DNA of 64,000 bases. Source: Apostichopus japonicus. Lineage: Eukaryota; Echinodermata; Holothuroidea; Aspidochirotida; Stichopodidae. Position 1 is the first letter of the stretch, and the number at the start of each line of letters is the position of its first letter. The DNA lies in NCBI RefSeq assembly GCF_037975245.1, contig NC_092565.1:10097499-10161498 (forward strand), read 5' to 3'. The notes below the pieces were generated by a model, which did not search any database, was not told where the DNA came from, and was given only the letters and a program-made list of their open reading frames with translations. The position numbers and the translations under genes are program-made. Below are positions 51,027 to 64,000 of the stretch, piece after piece.

Positions 51027-54000
51027 AGTCCAACAGGAAGCGGTTCACTTAAAAATCGAGTATATTATAGTTTTGAGGTTACTTAATAATATAATATGTC
51101 TTTGATCACTGCCTTCGTTATTCCTTTAACTACCTTACGTTACATATAAAATTCTCACATAGATGGTACATCTATGGTATTGTCTGACAAGGTCATTGTA
51201 TCGTGAAACTGTATACCTGAGTCATATAACGAAAACTCTTAGTCATAAATAAAACTGTTGACTTAAAGTCCTTATTTTACCCAGTAAACCAATTAGCTAA
51301 GTAGTAATGGGATTTTAACCTTCAGGAATACAAATGTAGACAATATCTTCATGAAACTGAACACAAAACAAAAGTAAACAACGAAAACTACTTAATTTAC
51401 ATTTCAATATGGCGGATATAATTACGAAAAGATAAAGCGAGATTGCTATAATTTTATTTTTATATAATTTTGAACTTTCGCTTATAAGTTCATTATTCAG
51501 AAATTCAGACATTGTGCTATGTAGCATTTCAGGTATATAGCTACAAGGACTTGGGCGAAATAAAACAGGTTTTGTACAACAGTATATTTATAACAGAAAT
51601 CGCAGATAGAACAGGACAGGGGTGGATCCGAGATTTAAAAAAAGGTATAGGAGGTGTGGCCCTTTGGTCCAATGCAGTGAGGTCAGGGGTTCTTCCCCCA
51701 GACAAACAAAAAAGAGAAACCGTAAGGACGGAAACTATTGTGTTTTCTGTGGCATATTTATCGAAAAGATACTTAAATAGGTCTACACGCAAGGCAGTCA
51801 TCGTCTTCAGCAGAAACTTGAAAACTATACTACAACTAGTTCGTGTCCTACAAAATTTAACACAATTTATAGTTGTTTCATGTGGAAATCTCTGATATAG
51901 GCACCTAATTCCATTGCTTCTGTTATCTGTGTTCTCGGTAAACTAAGGCAACGGATAATGTTTTCGTGATAACTTTCTAAAAATATGTTTAAAAATTCAA
52001 CGAAGAATACTGCAGCTTCACGTGTGCCTTTGTTCTATGCAAAATTCTGTAATGTTTCGGAAAAGTCGCGCAACATCCGGAATGTAAAGTATCTAGCGGG
52101 AGACATATCCACGTATACTTTAAGGCATGGGGGGGGGGGTGGGATTATGGAATAACATCAATACTACCCCCACCGACAGGTAGGACAAGTTTTCAAAGGG
52201 GGTGGGACCTCTTCCCCTTCGACCCTTTCCCTTGACGATAATGACGTGTTACTTTATCCCCCAGTACAAGCAATTGTTTCGCCCCTGGTTTCTAGCATAT
52301 ATGATCCCATGAAATTCCACAAATATTGGTTTAAGTAAGACTATTATTGAGCAACTTACATCACGAACACCCTTTCGATATGCAGCTTAGGGTTTCTATG
52401 TTATGAGAAAATACAAAAGATATTGTAATTGATAGTGTAAAGTTAACAAATCTTTGCAAAGTAATAACATTTAGAACGATGGTACGCCAAACTTTGGGCG
52501 TGACCCAAAAAAAGTGGAACACGAATATTTTTCGGTTAGAAACTGGATATCTCCAGATGTTGTAAAATTTATGAACAGTTTCCGTAGCTTGCCGACCTCC
52601 ATAGCTAGCTCTCATTCATTCTGATCATCGCCGAGTCTGAGGAGTACGTAAAGTCATGGCTCATGGAAACTCATGGAAACTCTCGGGGTCGTGAGCTTAC
52701 AAGTTAGAGGTCCGTTGTTGGAGAATGCTACTTTACTGCTACCCCCCTCCATATAAAAATTTTCTTTGCAATATTCATATTCATATTTAATTTAATGTTT
52801 TTTATTTTGAAACTTCCTAACTTTATTCCAGAGGTCACTTCAGAGGGAAGATAACTAATAGGTAAGTCGTTGAAAGTATTTTCTGAAACTTTTGATCCTT
52901 GAGTCGGACATTCGATCCTGCAAAGTGTGACGTCATATTCTCTTGTTGCAATAAGGCACAATGGAAAGGTTATTCACATTTAGCCGAGTAATATTACTGT
53001 AAAGCTATATGCTATAACTTAACAAAGACAATCAGATGATTAAGGTGATTTTCGTTTTTTACGAAATATCATCGATTGAACTCATGCAAGGTTATTCAAT
53101 CGGGCAAAGTTTCACTCGCACTATCAACAGCAAGCGTTTAATATACTTTAAAGAAAAATCCACAATTTTATGGATTAAGCTTTCTCGAGTGGTGAACGTC
53201 AAGCCTTGACGTTCAAAAATCCCAGCATTACTTTTACTCAGTAATGATCATGTGACGTTCATTAATGCGTCGTTGAAGTTGGTTGACGCTTATTTTAATG
53301 GACAAACAGGAGAAACGCATTAATCCAAATTTCACGCCATGTATATTTGAGAACGGTGCGACGCGCGTTTCTCGAAACCTGACGACGTTAACAGAAACGT
53401 GCGATGTTATCGAATTAGACACACTGTTATAGTAATGGAATTATCCGATTTCAACTACTCTTACCATTGGCGTGCTCAAGGGGTGGGGGGGGGGTTCCTT
53501 AGTTCGTCTCGGGCCATTCCATGTATTTTCAGCCATTCTTAAATCGGCCGTGAGAATTTCTGAATCCTTTGAAATACTTTCCACGCCACTGGCTCGTTTA
53601 CGTATATGTTAACTGTAATCCAGAATGTTAGCGATTTACTGGCATAATTTCTTACATCGTGATTAATTCAGGTTGTGGAAACTCGAAAATGTCCTCAATA
53701 TCTCGGCTAGACAGCTAATTAGACCATAGACATAGTCGGATAAGGGGCGAACCGGTTTCGTTCGTGTTAAGACTTCGACCATGCGTTGATGTTCGTATCA
53801 CGTGACGTTCACATACTTTCACCCGGTTGGTCGTTCCAACAGCGCGTAGTAGACACACAAGTTATGCACTTTTTCGATTGATCATATAAGCGTGTGAATA
53901 ATTTAAACCTAAAAGAGTAGTAAACGGTTTCACTCTGAGAAAATGATGAAGAAACAGACCCTGCGAAAAGAGCTGTCGACATTCTGACTCTGCTTACCTT

Positions 54001-55375
54001 AAATTAAGAGAATAAATTTGTAAATTTCTAAGTGATTCCTGTAAGTCACTTTCAACACTTATACTTTGATGTTTAACAACGAATATCCATGATAACAGCA
54101 TAGTCGATTATAAAGTTTGTTCAGTTGGAAATTTCTGTCAAAATAAGACTTAAAATTGCTATAAATTGTATCAATCCTGAGGATGACAAGTCAAACTTGT
54201 TTGTTATTTGTCCTCATGATTGTAGAACTAACTAACTTACTAACTGTGTAAACTGTAGTTACAGCAATATCCACTTTCCTAAGGTTCTTCTTCTATGTAC
54301 GTGTTTATTTTGGTGTCCTAACATACCGCAAAGAGAGAAAAAACAAGCTGTTTCTTACCTTAACATAAAAAAAACCTACTACAACGGTTTGAGCGGTACG
54401 AAAGGAAGAAAACATGTTCGACCCGAAGTAAAATAACAATAAGAGAAGAAAGAAGAAAAAAGACAACATAAGACAGTCCCTTTAAATCTCTCCAATCGTG
54501 GCTAATGTGCAGGTTAGTTATTACAAGTGCATTCCCTACCTTTATTCCCTCAGCCGTTTCGATCTTATTCTTGACGTTTCATCCATCAGTTTACGGTCAG
54601 TTGATTCCAAAGTGTCAGAATGAAGAACAAAAAAGTGTGAAAATGTTGAAGTTTGTTATGATATACTTGAATATATGGCTATATTCATGCTACGTAATTT
54701 ACGTTTGGCAGAGAGTGATAAAGCCATGTAATATTCATATTTCTTCGGATCATATATTCATCTATGTAACTAAAGATATATGTTTTGTGGTACTAAACAG
54801 ACGCTTGCTGCTCGGTTTAACAACAAGACAAATTACCGGTCGTTTTCAAGGCTACTGATCAGAATTGCCAACAAATATGCTAGGAAGTTCAATAATGGTC
54901 ACCCATATTCAAAGTTATAAAAACAACAAATCTTTACTTTCACCCAAGTGGCGTAGCCATGCTCGCGAAGAGGGGGCGGTGGAGAGACTTAGGCGCCTAA
55001 ATATTTTGCTGGCCCACTCTCTCACCCCCACCCCTCCAAAGAGTTGTCAGAATTTTTTTCCCTAGAAAATAGGTTCTGCCTGTCCCCCTAGAGAAAATAT
55101 TGGGCCTCCCCTATAATAAGTCTAACTCATGACCCTATGCTAACCTGAGAGCATATGATCCTCTATTATACATTTGATTGTCTTAGTGAACCCCTGTTAT
55201 TTTGGGGCAAGAGTTTGGGAGTCGAAACCTTGGATTGAGTACTTTTGAAACATTTTAAGCAATATTTAGAAAGTTAAATTTGGGGCCAAGACTGGCGATA
55301 GAGAAAGTTTGGAATGCATTTTACACTTGTTATTTCCGCCATTGAAGCATGGTGCATTTCCTAGATGAAGTTTTG
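51027..55375. other. Intergenic DNA, no recognised gene
   Basis: Contains a dispersed-repeat-like block at about 51611-51670 (CAGGGGTGGATCCGAG, then GTGTGGCCCTTTGG) resembling 61340-61400, poly-G runs at 52129 and 53485, and a near-perfect palindrome at 53193. The frames at 51512-51895 and 54505-54858 have no recognisable domain. Confidence 0.5.
53193..53215. repeat. 23-bp interrupted perfect palindrome
   Basis: TGAACGTCAAG, one C, then CTTGACGTTCA. The arms pair over 11 bases around a single central base. It contains two inverted CGTCA half-CRE motifs and could serve as a dimeric binding site or extrude as a short cruciform. Confidence 0.8.
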
Positions 55376-55575
55376 TGTTGTCACTGACGTTGAGTAGTTG
55401 ACATAGAGGTCTCTGTTTCCAGTCACTTTTATAGATGTTAAAAAAGGATTATTTTGCAAAAATAAAAAATATTGTCACTGACGTTGCGTAGTTGATCTAG
55501 TGGTCAGTCTTCCTAGAATAAGTCATCAAGTCACTTTGACAGATGTTAAAAGGATTATTTTGCAAAAAAATATTA
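55376..55575 (+). repeat. Two-copy tandem duplication, about 95 bp
   Basis: Blocks TGTCACTGACGTTG, GTAGTTGA, AGTCACTTT, AGATGTTAAA and AGGATTATTTTGCAAAAA occur twice in the same order (starts at about 55378 and 55473). The copies have diverged moderately. Confidence 0.85.
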
Positions 55576-58500
55576 AAAAATATATAAAGAAAAAAGAAAA
55601 AAGTTGTTTTGAAATAATAACTGGACTACCAGTTGATGTTATAACAGGCTACAGTATTATAATCATTGAGCAGAATTAAAGTAAGGAAGAGGGTGAGATA
55701 TTATATTTAATATTAAAAAGAGGATTAACATTAAAGGAGCGTTCCGGAAAAAATTAATATCTTATAGATACTGAAACAAGACTTGCTCCAAATTTCCTCT
55801 TATTTGTATAAGACTGTGCCATATCAACACATATTCTTTCCTTAAAGCAAGACTTGAATAATTTACATATCAAGGATATATCAATCATTTTATTTCTGTA
55901 ATATTAAAAAGAAACTATATATGTATATTGATAAGTTTATGTGGTTAGAAATTGTGACATTTTTATGGTAACAAATAAAATACTCCGGATGCTTCTTGAC
56001 AACCAAGTTTAATATCTAGATCCTTTATTGCAGTGGTTTGAATGATGTGTGGTTAATATAAAAATCTATTTCTGATCGAAGAAGATTGATGGAATTGTCA
56101 GGCTTTAAAATATCCACCGTTTAATTTCTCTGTCGTTTTATTTAACCGACTTATATATGTGGAGGACAACATCAACTTGGCAAAGAAATTAATAAAATAT
56201 ATGATATTGAAAGTTATCAGTAATACATAGGTTCGACATTTTCCCCTATCAGTTTATTATCGGGCGATTGCATTTACAGAGTAAAAAAGAGAAAAAAAAG
56301 CAGATATAAAAATTAAAATGACTAAAACTTTCACATAAAGGACGAAATTACAGCCAGAATATAATGAGCATTTTGAATAGGTAAACTCCACATACATGTT
56401 AATGAGCTGTGGTAACACGGTGTTATACTGTTTTCTGCGTTCAGTAAATTAAATGTGGGCAAAAAGTCCTAAATTGATTGTCGCTGATCAGCGATTTTCT
56501 TACTGCTTAAATTAGAACTGTTTCGTATGAAAAATAAGGAAGTTTATTATTACACTTCTGCTTAACACAATAACCCAATGAGAAAAAGTTTGTATTTTGA
56601 AACCAAAAAGAGCATTTTTTGACATTTAAACTATAGAGGTTACTAGTATAACATACAACGGTGAAAATACCGCAGAGAAATTTGTTTTTAGACCGACTGG
56701 CAAAGAAGCTTAAAGCGCATGCGCGTATTGACGTATTCTTCTAAGCCACTTATCTATGGCATGTTGTTTCTATTGATTGATCTTTTGTTACGAGCAATTA
56801 GTTTATTTTATTGCACGTGTCAGGAGTAAGAATTACCTTATGTCACAGTTTTGTACTGAAATACGAGACGACAGTTTATTAATAATATCTAAACTTTTTT
56901 CTTCTTTTTTTTTGTTCTACAAAAAAAGTTCATATTTTTCAGTAATTTGAAACTGCTATCTACTAGAATGATGCGATAGATCACAGAGGCTGCTAAAGAT
57001 TAAGGCATATCTCCTAGCAATGTTATTTCAGTCTCCCCTGGAGGATGTATTAGTATGGCTGGAGAAAAAAAAATTGCCGGGTAAAATTTCAATCATCGGC
57101 AAGGTCGTTTATAAAATTGGGGTATAATTTGTTCCATTAGCTTCAACTAATTTTTGGAAAAAAAGAAACACACTCGCGAAAAGAAATAAGTTTACCAAGA
57201 CATTAATGGAATCACTTTCTTTAAAAAAATTTTTTTTATAATTTATAGAACGAAAATATAAGCGAAGATGCATGGCTTGTGTAATGCATCTCGGTGACAC
57301 ACGTATACACTTTATATATTACTATATGCTGCTGCAGGGTGATTTGAAGAAGTATTAAGAATCTACAAAAGAAAAGGATAATGGAATAAAATTTAAATTT
57401 GATTTAAGCTATAAACAAGAACGAAAGGGGGGAAAAAAAGGGGGGGAAATGGCATGTTTAGAATACGTAACCTTGATTAGGTCGGTCACCTATACAGAAA
57501 GAAGAAAAACTAGAAAAAATGAAAAACTAGAAAAAAGAAAGGACGGACATGTTAACTTATATCTACGTTAACTTTACTCTGTAGAGTGTCGAAAGTTTCA
57601 AATTAATGGATCTTTTTAAGTTGTAGGTTTTATTCACGGGTTAAACATTCCGAGGAATAATAACGACGTATAGTCCGTGACGGATTCGTATCTAAATCCA
57701 ACTTTATTGAATCCATGAATATTTTGTATGCGTGTTGAGGCATAACGGCGGAGAAATTGGAGGGGAGGGGGGGGGGGCATGATAGGGGGTTGCTCGGATT
57801 GCTTAATTCAGTTAAATAAGAAATTGAGTGTTTCATTATGAAGTCTTTAATAATCAGGAGGTTGAAGGTGATTTTAAAGGCATTTTGTGATTTCCTTCGT
57901 GAAACAGAAAAAAAAATGCCGCAATGAGAACTGGTACACGGGTTTTGGGATTTATACTATTCCAAACTTTCATCTCTTCTCGGCCAAAATCTTAATGGTC
58001 TTAGTTGGTAAATAGGCCATGAAAGTGCCCTTGTGCGATGCTAGTCCATTAGCTAAAATAAGGTGGGTAGAACATGTCACGTGACAACTTGTATACCATA
58101 TGCTGTAGCAAAAGTGACGAATTGATTGTGTAACTCAATGGTGTTATTAATGTTGGTATGACCCCTTACTTGTGTTAAACCGTCTGCTCAAAATTCTACT
58201 TATTTTCTTTCATTTTTTGCGCGCCTTTACTGTTTGATAGACTGGTTTAGTCTCATGTGTCATACTTGGATATCCAGTCAATGCATCGGACATTCATTTA
58301 TACATGCACGCTGAATTTTAAAATGAAATAGGCATGAAGGTAAAAAACAACGATTATTATGATTAAGTAGTCGTTTCCACGGTAACGGTTGCTATTGAGA
58401 GGGCTCCGAGAAGCTCCGAATCCATTGGGGATGTTACTGCATCTTTTAACACCATTTGAAATGGAGCAAGCGATCTCTGCCGACACTCGAACAGGATTTT

Positions 58501-61500
58501 AATGTCTTTTTGACATTAAAGAATAATTTTAACGGATTTTTTTGGTGTTGTTGCCATGACTACTGATGCATAGACATTTTGAAGAGTATACCTAAAACGT
58601 GAGAATCTTGTCAAAAGAAACTTTGACGTTTAATGTTTGACCTGTTTGATGAGCTTTTGAAAGAACTTTTTTCAATGGTTTGGCACATATATTGTAGCTT
58701 GGTTTGCGTATAATGGAATACGTGCATGGTTAAAATGTCTCTTATCAATTATCTTGACTAAAGTCATTTCTTGCTGAAAAGACCAGTAAAAATCTCGTGT
58801 TTCTTTGGGCTTGGTTAAAGTAGGTTTTAGTTAACGATGTTTCGGGACAATAATATACTCCTCTTTTTTTTAATCTCAATATCATTATTTTGTTTCTATG
58901 TAAGCATCATTTACGTCAGATTTGAAAAGAATCATCAAAATACCAAATTTATGTTTTGAATTGCAGCAGTTTGCTTCGCGTCAGATTAACGGGGAATTTC
59001 TTTTCAAATCAAAACGTAGATAGTCTCCAAGCAACATATTTGTTTGTTGTAAGTTTATGTGGCATTCCGCGGTTTCATTCGTCTGGTATATTTCTTGTGG
59101 ATTTTAGCTAAAAGAAAAAAAACAAAGGTAATACTTTCTGCAAATCCTTTCCTCTAAATCCTAGAATTTGACATCGACCCCCCCCCCCCCATTGTACGTC
59201 AGGAAATTATTGCAAACCATTGCTTCTTTTACCTTCAAATTTGTTTTATGGTTCTGATACCTCATTAAAAGGATCATATCAACTAAAAATAACATTCGGA
59301 GCTATAACAATCAGGCGATGCCCACCCCCTCCCCGCGCCCGTCCCCTCCCGCTTTACCGACCTTCAGTTAGCAATACAACACGTCATATACACGGGGAAC
59401 ACAAGACATTGCCCCTGTAACTATAGTGTGAAATGGCATATCGGTAATGAAACGCCACAAGTAGATATGCCACCGAGTCCAGAGAGAGAGAGAGGGTGGG
59501 TAGTGGCCAACGCGCTCCCTCCTCACCAATACATCGGGTTTGCTCAAAACAAGGTACATAGTGTAAACAAAACAGCACGCCTCGCACTCGGGCATTTCTT
59601 ACTTTCCACCGATTTTTCTAACATGCACCGCTCTGTCGGGGATCTAGTAATGCTTGCATCTCAGGTTCCTTCTTCCGAGAAATCATGGATCCACTATTTA
59701 TAAGTTAAAGTTCTGGCTCGGATGAACACATAATATGGACCTCACAGTAACACCATATAATTTCTTTGTAATTAAAAAAAAAGGTTTTGATCTTGAAAAT
59801 CAAAGATAATCATTCCATTCCAAGGAGTAGAAGAAGCACAAAAACAAAAACAAAAAACAAATAAAAACAACAACACAACAAATGAATTAATTAAAGGTAA
59901 CGTACCAACCTATCTTCACAAAATTGTCTTCCTCTGTACCAAAAATAAAGTAACCTTTTATCTTTTGAATAATATAATATATAAAATAAAATAAATTAAA
60001 TATACAGGTAAGATCACCGTAAAAGACTATCATGCGTTACCATACGCTGCCTTATAACAAGTTCACCGAAGTTCGAAGCAGAAGTTGCCTTTCTGGAAGA
60101 ATAGAAAAGAAAATATTCTTGTCCTCATTTTCTTTTGCTTGTTAGATTTCAAAGTTTTGCTCTAGTTTGTAACAAATGTATCTATTACAAATTCCTGCAA
60201 TATACATATATATTTCAGCACGTACGAGATTTGTTAGTCAATTAGACCGTGATATGCCTAAATGATCCATGGCGCAGTTTTCTTCTTTAAAAAACAGTAA
60301 CGTGTCTCCCAAATGACTTCAACAAAAAGGAAACGAAAGAAATTAGAAACTGATCTAATTACAAAATCATTACAACATTCTCAAACCTATTAAATAATTC
60401 TTTCATATTTTAATAATCACCAAAGAAGAGAACAAATATAAGTTGAGAAATTGTAAATTCATGGCAAATCTACACCCAGTAGGGTAGTGTAAGTGTTTTA
60501 TTTTGCTTGGAGGACTTTCACCCGAATCATGACCTAGATAAAAAAGGCAAAAAAAAAAACCTTGATAATGTATGTACAAACCTTGGGCAATGCTGTACCA
60601 TTGTTTTCCTCCATAATATTGCAGGCCTGACCATCTATATTCCATACAATAAAAATGAAAACAACAATTTCTAATATATTTTGTAATTGTAGTCGTGATT
60701 TTTGTAGTGATGTATGATATTGACCCTTACGGGGCAATTCATGATCCTTCCAAAAGTAATAATCGCCCGAGAAAAATCGATTTCATATACGAAGCGCCCG
60801 AGAGGTAAATCTATAATTATATATGATGAGGGGGGGGGGGGGGTCGTTGTACCGAATACAGGTAAGGGTTGACATCGGAAAGAAAATTGACGTTTAAAAC
60901 TTTGAGATAAATATAGGACAAGGCTAGAGAGAATGAAGGTGGGAGAGATTAACGATTTAAGTTCTTAAATGTTAGCTATGAAACGCAGTCGTGAGAATAG
61001 TTAACACTGCAAGATTGTGTCTGTTTTTAAATAGAATTTCGTGGTTAAAGGATAACGTAAAATTGAGGTAATGTGAATAATAATTATAATAATGGAGGCC
61101 TTACTCACGAGGCAAATATAGGTCTTAAAGGCCTCACTCTTAAAACATAAAAACAAAATCGTTGGGGAAATAGTTGACCCAGCACTGGGTATGTATGAAT
61201 CCAACCAACTTAGGATACAATTTTGCTCCCCCCCCCCCAAAAAAAATAGAGATATAATGTAGACAATTTGGACAAATGTATGACTTTATGGCTATTAAAT
61301 TGGTAGACCTGCCTTAGATTTCTTTAGATTGCAGATATATCATGGAATTCAAGGGCGGATCAGGATTTTTTTTTAAAAACAAGAGGGATGTGGCCCTTTT
61401 GTTTTTGAAACCGACTCTCCATGGTGTGGACATGTAAGGGTCCTCTCGACAGGAAACAATGTCAAGTCAATTTGTTAACGTCCATTGTGCCTTCAGAGGC

Positions 61501-64000
61501 ATATGCAGGCTATAAAGTAGGTCTATAATTAGATTTACATGGACGGTTGTGCTCATTACAATATGTCTTTATAGGCAGAGTTGATTGTCTAAGAGTGCGG
61601 AATTCAAGGGATTTTGAGATTACAAGTTGAATTTTCAATGTCCCATCTGCAGGGGCTATCGCGTGTTAAGTTCTTATCCCGCAGATCCCCGATCTCAATA
61701 ATGATGATACCATGCAGCTCCTTCATGTTAGCCTTCCTATCAGTCTTCTACAGGGACCTAAAGGACCTCTTTGATATTTTACTTGTGGTCATGTAAGACC
61801 AAAACACTTTTAGAAAGGGAGTCTCGGACCACAGCTCCACCCCTCCTCCCCGCGGATTACCCTCCCTGGATCCGGCGTTGCTTCGTCGTTTTACTTCTCC
61901 ATTTTTCATATAATGAGACATTTGTCATTTCTTTCAGAAGATTGTGCATGGTCAACTTGATTCTGTTCTTATTTCCGACAAAAACATGCTTCCCCATGTA
62001 CTATTACCCCCAACGCTTCTGAACAAACCAAACACTATCATCATTAATATTCTTGTCGATAACTTATTTAATATTAGGCAATTTATTATCAAAGTTCGCA
62101 ACACTTTTCTTCTGTTTTCAGTCTTAATTCGATAAAAAAATATACCCATCTGCATTTGATGTCGGAAAAAAATGTCTCGAAGCTGACGACATTTCGTCAA
62201 ACTATTAATTTGCGGTGATTTCTGCAATAACATTCATCATTCTTCAACAATTTGAGGAACAGCTTTGGATAATTATTTCTCTTTTTAGACGTTTGTTAAC
62301 GAGAAGAAGTGTCTTCATCTGCCAGCCGGCGTCTAATAAAGTTATGACGTAAGTGGTAGTAGGCCACGAAAGGTACAGAGATGTGCAGTAATCGTTATGA
62401 AGACGTTAAAGTTGAACAAAGTTGAACAATATTGATATTATTTATGCTCACTTTTTCAATTGCAAACGCCATTGTCACAGTTCAATAGGTTTCTGTTTAT
62501 TGTAAAGTTTTGGATTGGAGATATCAAAGATGATATCTTTCATATATATATTTAGGTATTTGGTATTTTTTTTTTATAAAGAAACAGCATTCTGAGAAGT
62601 TATGGCACTAAGTGTCCACTGTTTGAATTATATTTCTTATCTTTACGATCATCTGTGTCCATTTGATGTTGATGGTATTCTGACAGGCTTACACATTTTA
62701 TTATCAGTTAGTATTCAATCCAAGAGTGACTTAGAAAACAACTACATCTTACAATTTCCTATCTTTTTCACCATCTTAAACGGAAGACTGTATAACTGTG
62801 TTCGGGTTGTTTGTATGATCACGTTGGAGGTATGATGCAATCAGGGACTCAACCACCATTGTTATACTGAGCGGGGGGGGGGGGGGGCTAAGATCTTATG
62901 CTATCCAGGGCAGGGGTCTCCTACCCTTTGGGAATTGGTGTTAGAAGTAAAGGTGCTTACATGCAAAATGATATAAAAGTGTCCATTGTTTATGTTGTAC
63001 GGCACATACATGTTACATATTTATGTATTTTAGGTCTTTTGTAACATTCTTTCTGTTGGTGGGGGTTGATTTTATTCTGGGGGACCCTTATGCTATTAAT
63101 TGTGAAATGCATTTTTTGCCACAGGAATTTAAAGTTTAGTCAGAGGAAAATCTGCTATAGAATAATTCTATTCAGAGAACTTGTAGAATTCGCAGAACCA
63201 GGCAACCCCCCCCCCCCCTCCACTATCAAACAAGACAAAAACACAACAACAAAAGAAAATAAATAATTCACTGTACAATGTCATAATTACTTTTTGACCA
63301 TTGTTATCCATCGAGTATATAAACTGTTGAATATTAATGAGCGTGAGTAATATACAGTTTTCCTCTGGTGAACGACCTCTCTTGAAGCATCGCTTGCTTG
63401 TAGCTCAACTTGAAGAGAACTTCCCATAGCCGTGAAATATTTGTCTGCTCTCTAGCTATTCTCAGGTAATCGCTTTACAGTTTGACACAGGGATTACTTC
63501 ACTAATACAATTTAGAAAAATCTTGACGAATAGAGTGCTCTAGGGTAAATTTCAAGTCGGTCATGTGAGCTATTTAGATAGCAAATATCATTATGGGCCG
63601 AGCTAATCCTTATTTTCAGGCAATTTATTTTGCAATTCTACGTCAGTGCAAGATAAAAACTGAAGGTAAAATGAAATAAACTTAGGCCTTTTTTAAAACT
63701 GCTCTGAGACCGACTTATCCTGACAAATGGACTCATAGTGACATATTTGTTTCTTCCTTTCAGTAATTGCCATATACTATTTAATGCATGAATCGCTTTA
63801 GCTATAATAAATGCAATGATTTACATTCAAACAATACCATTTCGCATATGAAGACAACGAAGACAATACAGTAGATCTTTCATTGCCTATTACGCTAAAT
63901 CATGATTGCTTAGGAAGCCTAGCTTTTACTTAAACATATTGAGAGAATATCAAATTCTGTTGTGTCTATAGTTGAAAACATATGGATGGTTGCAATGCGG
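55576..64000. other. AT-rich intergenic DNA with many G/C homopolymers
   Basis: No gene could be supported over 8.4 kb. It holds poly-G or poly-C runs of ten or more at 57767, 59178, 60830, 61228, 62873 and 63206, and a GCGCATGCGC site at 56715-56724. Frames such as 57020-57127 (after a TTATTTCAG acceptor-like string), 59428-59703 and 61952-62233 (minus) match no known family. Short exons of spliced genes could be missed. Confidence 0.45.
56715..56724. promoter_or_regulatory. NRF-1-like site GCGCATGCGC
   Basis: A perfect palindrome matching the core of the NRF-1 consensus, typical of CpG promoters in animals. It is unusual in this CpG-poor setting, but no associated transcription unit is visible. 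Confidence 0.3.

Noticed and set aside
51512-51895. 127-codon frame
   Set aside because: Overlaps a dispersed-repeat-like block and has no recognisable domain; an opposite-strand frame of similar quality exists.
57020-57127. Possible short exon after TTATTTCAG
   Set aside because: The acceptor-like string is good, but the 36-codon frame has no partner exon, donor or recognisable sequence.

Overview
The window looks like nuclear DNA from an AT-rich, non-vertebrate animal. Reasons: an intronless aminergic seven-transmembrane receptor with dopamine D2-type features, tRNA-derived SINEs, hammerhead ribozyme motifs, long TA microsatellites and minisatellites, no bacterial-style gene packing, and reading frames that are mostly short and unconserved. 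Details such as repeated TAGGCCTA palindromes and P2X7-intracellular-domain-like transposon cargo fit an echinoderm or related marine invertebrate. The sequence alone does not prove this.

Layout. Positions 1-2772 are a 43-bp minisatellite with a 23-unit higher-order period. From 2.8 to 12.7 kb the DNA is mostly unique and AT-rich, broken by TA microsatellites (6.5 and 8.4-8.7 kb), a SINE fragment and a hammerhead ribozyme motif on the minus strand (6763-6807). A promoter-like block and a possible signal-peptide first exon lie at 12.7-13.2 kb. The only confident protein gene is the receptor at 15339-16556. A cluster of SINE pieces at 21.7-22.3 kb includes a tRNA-like head joined to a hammerhead-like ribozyme and a Pol III terminator. 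A 33-bp minisatellite studded with CACGTG E-boxes lies at 26.15-26.90 kb, and a SINE with a TTA tail at 32.1-32.4 kb. The second copy of the first hammerhead lies between two TA arrays at 38.5-38.8 kb. A 750-bp ACT/ACC trinucleotide array (41.8-42.5 kb) is followed by a clear tRNA-type SINE (42.9-43.1 kb). Two inverted-repeat elements follow: a 244-bp MITE at 49.4 kb and a 942-bp element at 50.1-51.0 kb that carries a broken P2X7-intracellular-domain-like reading frame and perfect CRE palindromes in both arms. The rest, to 64 kb, is low-information AT-rich DNA with an exceptional number of poly-G/poly-C tracts.

There is no gene neighbourhood in the bacterial sense. The receptor probably stands alone in a large intergenic region populated by small mobile elements. 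The most interesting material is the set of three (possibly four) hammerhead motifs from two different repeat families: one Penelope/retrozyme-like with a minimal stem III, the other built like the Schistosoma Sm-alpha type (Pol III promoter plus ribozyme). Family assignments are from recalled motifs and were not checked by searches.
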